The notes under the pieces are model-generated. The model searched no databases. It was not told the origin of the DNA and was given only the letters and a program-made list of their open reading frames with translations. The position numbers and the translations under genes were made by a program. A stretch of 53,572 nucleotides of DNA, taken from the NCBI GenBank assembly GCA_029262035.1, contig JAJDAE010000059.1, positions 1-53,572 on the forward strand, given 5' to 3'. Positions 48,601-53,572 of the stretch are shown one piece after another; position 1 is the first letter of the stretch; every line of letters starts with the position of its first letter. The DNA is from Candidatus Zhuqueibacterota bacterium (lineage in GTDB: Bacteria; Zhuqueibacterota; Zhuqueibacteria; Oceanimicrobiales; Oceanimicrobiaceae).

Positions 48601-49998
48601 TTACCCTTTCATCTCCATTTTCAATATCTTTTTCGTTTTCGAATTCACTTTAAATCTATCGTCGATCTGATGGCCACATACCCAGACAACCTGGTCTCCT
48701 GATTCAAGAATAGCAACATTTCTACGATCCCTTAGTGGAACCTTATTATCGGTAAAAAAATCAGAAATCTTTTTTTTACCGTTTAAATTCAATGGAATGA
48801 AATAATCCCCAGGATACGCCGGTCTTATGCTAAGTTTGGTGCCAATTTTATCATAGTCAAAATACTCAATATTTTTATTCGTATCGAAAACTATATCTGT
48901 TTCCGTTTTTACCAACGACCAATTAAATTGACAATCCTGATATCTTGTTGACTTTTTAAGTTTAAGATTAACTTCAATTTTTTTTAACGGTCGAATCTCT
49001 CTTTCAGAAATCACAACAACTTCCCGATCTACCCACAGATGAAATGTAGTATCAATTGGAAACTTTTTACCAATATCCCGTTTTTCAATTAGTTTATTTA
49101 TTTTATACAGTTTACCGTAATCCAGTTTGTCACGATCTATTCTTAGTAATTCAAAACAGGCGAACAGAATATAATTCCGAATCTGGATATTATAATCTAA
49201 AAATCCTTCAATTTCAAGATATATTTCACTTTTTTTCTGTAAAGAAACCAATGACTTACAGGCTTCTTTTGCAACTGCCTTAAGGTGATTTTCAGTATCC
49301 CGAAAAATATTCGCACTACGATTTAGCGTGGCGCCAATCTTAGAATTAAAATTCTTTTTTAAATATGGGATAAGCTCATAACGAATTCTATTCCTCTTAA
49401 AATTCAAATCCCGATTTGAACTATCTTCGCGATAGACAAGTTTTTTTTGACTTGAGTATGTTTCGAGTTCAGTCCGGGAAAAACATAACATGGGGCGAAT
49501 ATAGCAATCACGCCTTGTTTTCATTCCAGCCAGCCCAAGCATACCGGAACCACGTAAAAAATGGTCTATAACTGTTTCTGCTTGATCATCTGCCGTATGG
49601 GCAGTGGCAAGCGAATCGGCGTCAACATTGCTCAGAGTTTCTTCGAAAAACTTATATCGTAATTTACGTGCGGCATCCTCTAACGAGAGTTTGTTTTTTT
49701 TCTTAAATGTCAGCGTATCGACTGTTTTTGAAAAAAACGGCAGTTTATATTGCTCAGCCAACTCTTTGACAAAAGCCTGATCATCATCAGACTCCTCTCC
49801 CCTTAGTCCGTGATTTAAATGTAAAACGGACAATTCAATACCAAGTTCATCCTCAATTTCAAAAAACAAAGCCAACATGGTAACCGAATCCAACCCGCCG
49901 GAGACCGCAAGTATAATTTTCTGGGCACGAGAAATCAAATGCTGCTCTTTCAGAAAAGAAATTAACTTATCTCCCAAGTTTTTATTTTTGTCGGTCAT
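48601..49998 (-). CDS. tilS: tRNA(Ile)-lysidine synthetase
   Basis: A 465-residue N-type ATP pyrophosphatase that adds lysine to C34 of tRNA-Ile(CAU), changing codon reading from AUG to AUA. PP-loop LAVSGGLDSV near residues 29-38, HLNHGLRGEESDDDQAF, TAHTADDQAETV and RGSGMLGLAGM are present. The C-terminal TilS_C domain (LSIRPAYPGDYFIPL ... FFTDNKVPLRDRRN) is complete, so the protein has full tRNA recognition. First gene of tilS-hpt-ftsH on the - strand. Essential in nearly all bacteria. Confidence 0.96.
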   Translation of the reverse strand: MTDKNKNLGDKLISFLKEQHLISRAQKIILAVSGGLDSVTMLALFFEIEDELGIELSVLHLNHGLRGEESDDDQAFVKELAEQYKLPFFSKTVDTLTFKKKNKLSLEDAARKLRYKFFEETLSNVDADSLATAHTADDQAETVIDHFLRGSGMLGLAGMKTRRDCYIRPMLCFSRTELETYSSQKKLVYREDSSNRDLNFKRNRIRYELIPYLKKNFNSKIGATLNRSANIFRDTENHLKAVAKEACKSLVSLQKKSEIYLEIEGFLDYNIQIRNYILFACFELLRIDRDKLDYGKLYKINKLIEKRDIGKKFPIDTTFHLWVDREVVVISEREIRPLKKIEVNLKLKKSTRYQDCQFNWSLVKTETDIVFDTNKNIEYFDYDKIGTKLSIRPAYPGDYFIPLNLNGKKKISDFFTDNKVPLRDRRNVAILESGDQVVWVCGHQIDDRFKVNSKTKKILKMEMKG

Positions 49999-50026
49999 CA
50001 GGAGTCAATTGCAAATAAATAGGTTA

Positions 50027-51238
50027 TTATAAATCAAGTTTATCGCCGAGAAAATATTTCAACACCAAAAGTGTCATCAGGTTTACACCAAGTAGCAATG
50101 CTTTTTCATCGATGTCAAACCTGCTTGTATGTAAATAAGTAACTTCGGCGTCCGGTTTTCTAGAGCCAAGACGAATCAAAGCACCGGGTGCCTTTTCAAG
50201 ATACCATGAAAAATCTTCGCCACCCATGCTAACTTTTTCAACTTTCACAATCTGTTCTGACGACAATACTTTTCCCGCCACATCTTCAATCAAACCAATC
50301 ATATCCGGGTGATTGTAAACGGAAGGAACAGGTGTCAGAAATTCAATCTGATAATGACCGCCCGCTGCTCTGGTAAGTGCATGCACTGTTTCTTCGAGCT
50401 GGCTTGTAATTTCCTCGAGAGAATTATCATCCAATGTCCGAATTGTCCCGGCGATATAGGCATTATCCGGGATCACGTTGGCCTTAAAACCGGCATCAAC
50501 ATGACCAATAGTTAAAACAGCAGGCATAAATGGGTTTTTACGGCTGCCAACAATGCTGTAAAGAGCTGCCAATATTTGGCTGCATAAATAAACCGTATCT
50601 ATTGCCTGATGTGGTCGCGCCGCATGTCCACTTTTACCGTGAATTGTTAACTGAAACTCTGTGCAATGCGCAGTCATAATACCGTTGCGCAACCCAATTT
50701 TACCAACTTCAACTTCAGGGTCCACATGGAAAGCGAGAATCCCATCGACGCCGTCCATAACGCCGGCTTTCATCAATTCATGTGCGCCGCTTGGGATGGC
50801 TTCCTCGCAGGGTTGAAAAATAAATCGAATGTCACCAGGCAACTCAATGTTCAATTTCTTCAAAACTTTTGCCACGCCAATTGCCATTGCCATGTGACAA
50901 TCATGTCCACATGCATGCAACACACCCGGAATCCTGGATGCGTACGGCACATCTTTCGCATCATGGATTGGTAATGCATCCATATCCGCACGGATAGCAA
51001 GGGTCTTTCCACTTTTGTTGCCAGCTAAATTAGCAACAACTGCCGTTTTACAAATATCGGTTTCTACATCAATCGAAAGCTCATTAAAAATAGAAGCCAA
51101 TTTTTTCGCAGTCTTTACTTCAACCCAACTTAATTCTGGATATTGGTGAAAATCGCGGCGAATATTTATAATTTCGGCTCCGATACTTTCTACGCAAGCC
51201 CGGATTTCATTTACCAATTCAGTACCGTTATAACTCAT
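50027..51238 (-). CDS. M20-family amidohydrolase
   Basis: A 403-residue zinc-dependent carboxypeptidase/aminoacylase of the M20D (IAA-amino acid hydrolase, N-acetyl-L,L-diaminopimelate deacetylase) group. Metal ligands occur in HACGHDCHMAMA (about 105-116) and the catalytic Glu in FQPCEEAIPSG (about 143); the lid domain GKSGHAARPHQAIDTV follows and MGGEDFSWYL ends the metal site. It removes acyl groups from N-acylated amino acids or peptides; the exact substrate is not readable. It lies 28 bases upstream of tilS on the same strand, so the genes may be co-transcribed. It is divergent from the M1 peptidase gene. Confidence 0.92.
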   Translation of the reverse strand: MSYNGTELVNEIRACVESIGAEIINIRRDFHQYPELSWVEVKTAKKLASIFNELSIDVETDICKTAVVANLAGNKSGKTLAIRADMDALPIHDAKDVPYASRIPGVLHACGHDCHMAMAIGVAKVLKKLNIELPGDIRFIFQPCEEAIPSGAHELMKAGVMDGVDGILAFHVDPEVEVGKIGLRNGIMTAHCTEFQLTIHGKSGHAARPHQAIDTVYLCSQILAALYSIVGSRKNPFMPAVLTIGHVDAGFKANVIPDNAYIAGTIRTLDDNSLEEITSQLEETVHALTRAAGGHYQIEFLTPVPSVYNHPDMIGLIEDVAGKVLSSEQIVKVEKVSMGGEDFSWYLEKAPGALIRLGSRKPDAEVTYLHTSRFDIDEKALLLGVNLMTLLVLKYFLGDKLDL

Positions 51239-51481
51239 TTTTAATCATCGAATATAAAACAAATCCGCATACCATCAGGTTCGTAATTATTTAATCTAAA
51301 ATTGAACGCAAACGTTATTTGTAACAACTATTTAACTAAACCAAATTTAAAAAACATTCCCATAAAATCAAGCATTCAGAAACCTTTGGTCATATTTTCC
51401 TTGCACTTCGCAAAGCACAATACTATATTTTTGGTTTCAAACCTTTTATTTTGATAAATTTAAATCGCATGGAGCGTACTC

Positions 51482-53338
51482 ATGAACACTCGTTTTTTCA
51501 TCCTTTTTTCTACCCTAACTTTTTTGATTATGATTTTTCAAAATTGCACAAACCCAAAGCCTGAATTTTCCGAAGATGTGCATTCATTTTCCAATCCGAA
51601 TGATGTTGTTGTAAAACATATCGATTTGGATTTAAATGTTGATTTCGCCAACAAAATTATATCGGGGAATGCTGTGCTGACCATCGAAAATAAGACCGGT
51701 GCAAGGGAATTGCTTCTCGATAGCCGCGGCTTGAATATCATCGATGCTTTTATAGATGATGCACAAAGCACAAACTTCAAGCTCGGGGAAAGCGTAGAAT
51801 TTCTCGGCCAACCGCTATCGGTGAGAATAAAATCTAACACAAAAAAAGTAACAATTGAATATGAAACAACAGCAGGCGCAGCCGCACTACAATGGCTTGA
51901 GCCGCCACAGACTGCCGATGGTATTGCCCCATTTTTATTTACACAATCGCAAGCCATTCATGCACGTTCCTGGATTCCCTGTCAGGACACGCCCGGTGTT
52001 CGTTTTTCTTATTCAGCAAAAATTAAAACCGAGCCCGGCTTGTTGGCTCTGATGAGCGCTGAAAATCCAACTAAAAAAACCATCGATGGCGTCTATGAAA
52101 TTAAGATGACTCAGCCGATTCCATCCTACTTGCTGGCACTTACCGTCGGAGATCTCGAATTTCAAACGCTTGGGGAGCGTAGTGGTATTTACGCCGAACC
52201 ATCTGTCATCAATAAAGCGGCTAAAGAATTTGAAGACACTGAAAAAATGATCGCAGCAGCGGAAAAGCTTTACGGCCCGTACCAATGGGAGCGCTATGAC
52301 ATGATCGTGCTGCCGCCGAGCTTTCCTTATGGTGGCATGGAAAATCCACGGCTCACCTTTTTAACCCCCACGGTTTTAGCAGGCGATAAATCGCTGGTTT
52401 CTATCATAGCGCATGAATTGGCACACTCCTGGTCCGGGAACCTGGTCACCAACGCCAACTGGAATGACTTCTGGATCAACGAGGGTTTTACTACCTACCT
52501 TGAGCACCGTATTATGGAAGAGTTATACGGCAAGGATTACGCCGATATGCTGGCTTCGCTGGGCTACCAGGACATGGTTAAAGCGATGGAAATACTGGGC
52601 TATGACAGCAGCGACACCCACCTGCAAATGAATTTAAAAGACCGTGACCCGGATGAATGGGAAGCCGGTATTCCTTACGACAAAGGGCACTTTTTACTCC
52701 GAACAATCGAAGCAAAATTGGGCAGGGAAAAGTGGGATAGCTTTGTGAATGAATATTTCAAAAAATATGCGTTTAAAACTATGACTTCGGATAAGTTTAT
52801 TTCATACTTTGAATCTCAAATTTCTGACAAGGCATTGCTGGACAGCCTGAATATACAAGCGTGGATTTACGGTCCCGGAATACCAAAAAATGTCGTCAAA
52901 GTGGAATCCGATGCGTTTACAAAAGTTGAAGCGCAAATCGAAACCTGGGGCAAGGGGATACCTGCCAGCAAACTTGAAACCGATAATTGGACAACACACC
53001 AGTGGCTGCATTTTCTACGCAACCTACCCAAAGGAATGAACCGCGACCAAATGGCTGAGTTGGAAGAGTGGTTTGGGTTTACCGAGACCGGCAATTCCGA
53101 AATCAAACATGAATGGCTATTGCGCGTTATTGAGAATCAGTACGAACCGGCATACCCGGCAATTGAAGCATTTCTCACCAGCATGGGACGGCGTAAATTT
53201 CTGAAACCGATTTACAAAAAAATGTATGAACAGCCGGAAATGGTCGCCTTTGCAAAATTTATCTATCAAAAAGCCCGGCCAAAATATCATCCGATTTCTG
53301 TCGATACAATCGACCGAATTTTGGAGTGGCAGGGATAG
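51482..53338 (+). CDS. Lipoprotein M1-family metallo-aminopeptidase (leukotriene A4 hydrolase type)
   Basis: A 618-residue secreted aminopeptidase. A lipoprotein signal ends in FQNC, giving Cys22 as acylation site. The M1 exopeptidase motif GGMEN is at 284-288 and the zinc site HELAHSW at 311-317 with the third ligand Glu334 (WINEG), 18 residues later. A C-terminal helical domain (about 480-610) fits the leukotriene A4 hydrolase-type domain. It trims N-terminal residues from peptides, probably in the periplasm or on the outer membrane. The only + strand gene at this end of the window; it is convergent with hisI. ATG 51482 lies about eight bases after GGAGCG. Confidence 0.94.
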   Translation: MNTRFFILFSTLTFLIMIFQNCTNPKPEFSEDVHSFSNPNDVVVKHIDLDLNVDFANKIISGNAVLTIENKTGARELLLDSRGLNIIDAFIDDAQSTNFKLGESVEFLGQPLSVRIKSNTKKVTIEYETTAGAAALQWLEPPQTADGIAPFLFTQSQAIHARSWIPCQDTPGVRFSYSAKIKTEPGLLALMSAENPTKKTIDGVYEIKMTQPIPSYLLALTVGDLEFQTLGERSGIYAEPSVINKAAKEFEDTEKMIAAAEKLYGPYQWERYDMIVLPPSFPYGGMENPRLTFLTPTVLAGDKSLVSIIAHELAHSWSGNLVTNANWNDFWINEGFTTYLEHRIMEELYGKDYADMLASLGYQDMVKAMEILGYDSSDTHLQMNLKDRDPDEWEAGIPYDKGHFLLRTIEAKLGREKWDSFVNEYFKKYAFKTMTSDKFISYFESQISDKALLDSLNIQAWIYGPGIPKNVVKVESDAFTKVEAQIETWGKGIPASKLETDNWTTHQWLHFLRNLPKGMNRDQMAELEEWFGFTETGNSEIKHEWLLRVIENQYEPAYPAIEAFLTSMGRRKFLKPIYKKMYEQPEMVAFAKFIYQKARPKYHPISVDTIDRILEWQG

Positions 53339-53343
53339 TTAAA

Positions 53344-53572
53344 TTAGATGCTACCTAGATCACGATAAAAACAACTGTACTCACCTGTATGACAAGCGGC
53401 GCCGATCTGCTCAACTTCGAGGAGGAGGGTGTCAGCATCGCAGTCGTACTTTATAGATTTGACATGTTGGAAATGCCCGCTGGTCTCCCCTTTCAACCAC
53501 AGCTTTTGGCGGGAACGTGAAAAGTAGCATGCCTTTTTATCCCGCAGCGTAATCTCAAGACTGTCCTGATTC
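53344..53572 (-). CDS. hisI: Phosphoribosyl-AMP cyclohydrolase, partial
   Basis: The C-terminal 75 residues of HisI, cut by the window end (the start lies beyond base 53572). [26 protein letters not shown] and [14 protein letters not shown] give the family's zinc-binding cysteines and metal aspartates. It opens the ring of phosphoribosyl-AMP in histidine biosynthesis, in the cytosol. The protein ends soon after SCFYR, so it is a HisI without a fused HisE domain. The stop is at 53344-53346, five bases from the M1 stop on the other strand. Confidence 0.93.
   Translation of the reverse strand, partial: NQDSLEITLRDKKACYFSRSRQKLWLKGETSGHFQHVKSIKYDCDADTLLLEVEQIGAACHTGEYSCFYRDLGSI

Noticed and set aside
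1-53572. CRISPR array
   Set aside because: No regularly spaced direct repeats of 24-40 bases were seen anywhere.

Overview
The window reads as a junction between a conserved bacterial chromosome (about 34.4-53.6 kb) and a large accessory region (about 0-34.4 kb). The core side carries folP-cdaA-hupE-like, ftsH, hpt, tilS, an M20 hydrolase, a lipoprotein M1 peptidase and hisI, plus a PorV/PorQ-type outer-membrane protein, a FlgD-like C-terminal domain protein and NtrC-type regulators. That mix suggests a Gram-negative FCB-group lineage (Calditrichota/KSB1-like). This is inference from protein families, not a placement. The boundary falls at a tRNA-Ala(GGC) gene (34448-34524), a common integration site, but no integrase and no second att copy is visible.

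Region by region. 0.6-6.0 kb: a compact metabolite cluster, consisting of an isochorismatase-family hydrolase, an ANL adenylating enzyme, a fold-III PLP decarboxylase and a membrane-anchored GNAT on +, facing a SpeD-SpeE fusion on -. 6.1-12 kb: a RelE/AbrB-type toxin-antitoxin pair, a GIY-YIG protein, DUF2958, small membrane proteins, a replication-relaxation protein, a nested inverted repeat and a RadC-like protein. 12.2-21 kb: a defence island with a complete type I restriction-modification operon (hsdM-hsdS-hsdR) and a retron whose reverse transcriptase is fused to a TIR domain. Its msr-msd RNA can be read directly upstream from a 13-nt a1/a2 inverted repeat. 21-26.6 kb: DNA methyltransferase, zinc-ribbon protein, SSB, VirD4/HerA-like ATPase, a putative replication or DNA-binding protein, an HTH protein and iteron-like repeats, i.e. 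the maintenance and transfer module of an integrative or plasmid-derived element. 26.6-33.9 kb: a class III nucleotidyl cyclase fused to two cold-shock-like domains, a sigma-54 activator and a 1353-residue TPR histidine kinase.

Between these genes are at least three short ORF-less units, each with a promoter and an intrinsic terminator around a strongly folded sequence (22.24-22.36 kb on -, 23.06-23.24 kb and 27.94-28.09 kb on +). They are candidate small RNAs.

On the core side, a consensus sigma-54 promoter (39409-39423, - strand) precedes a LysM / receiver / FN3-FlgD / PorV-SH3 operon. It sits immediately downstream of the genes for a histidine kinase and its sigma-54 activator, so a self-contained cell-envelope regulatory circuit can be proposed. 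No CRISPR array, rRNA or intact insertion sequence was seen.
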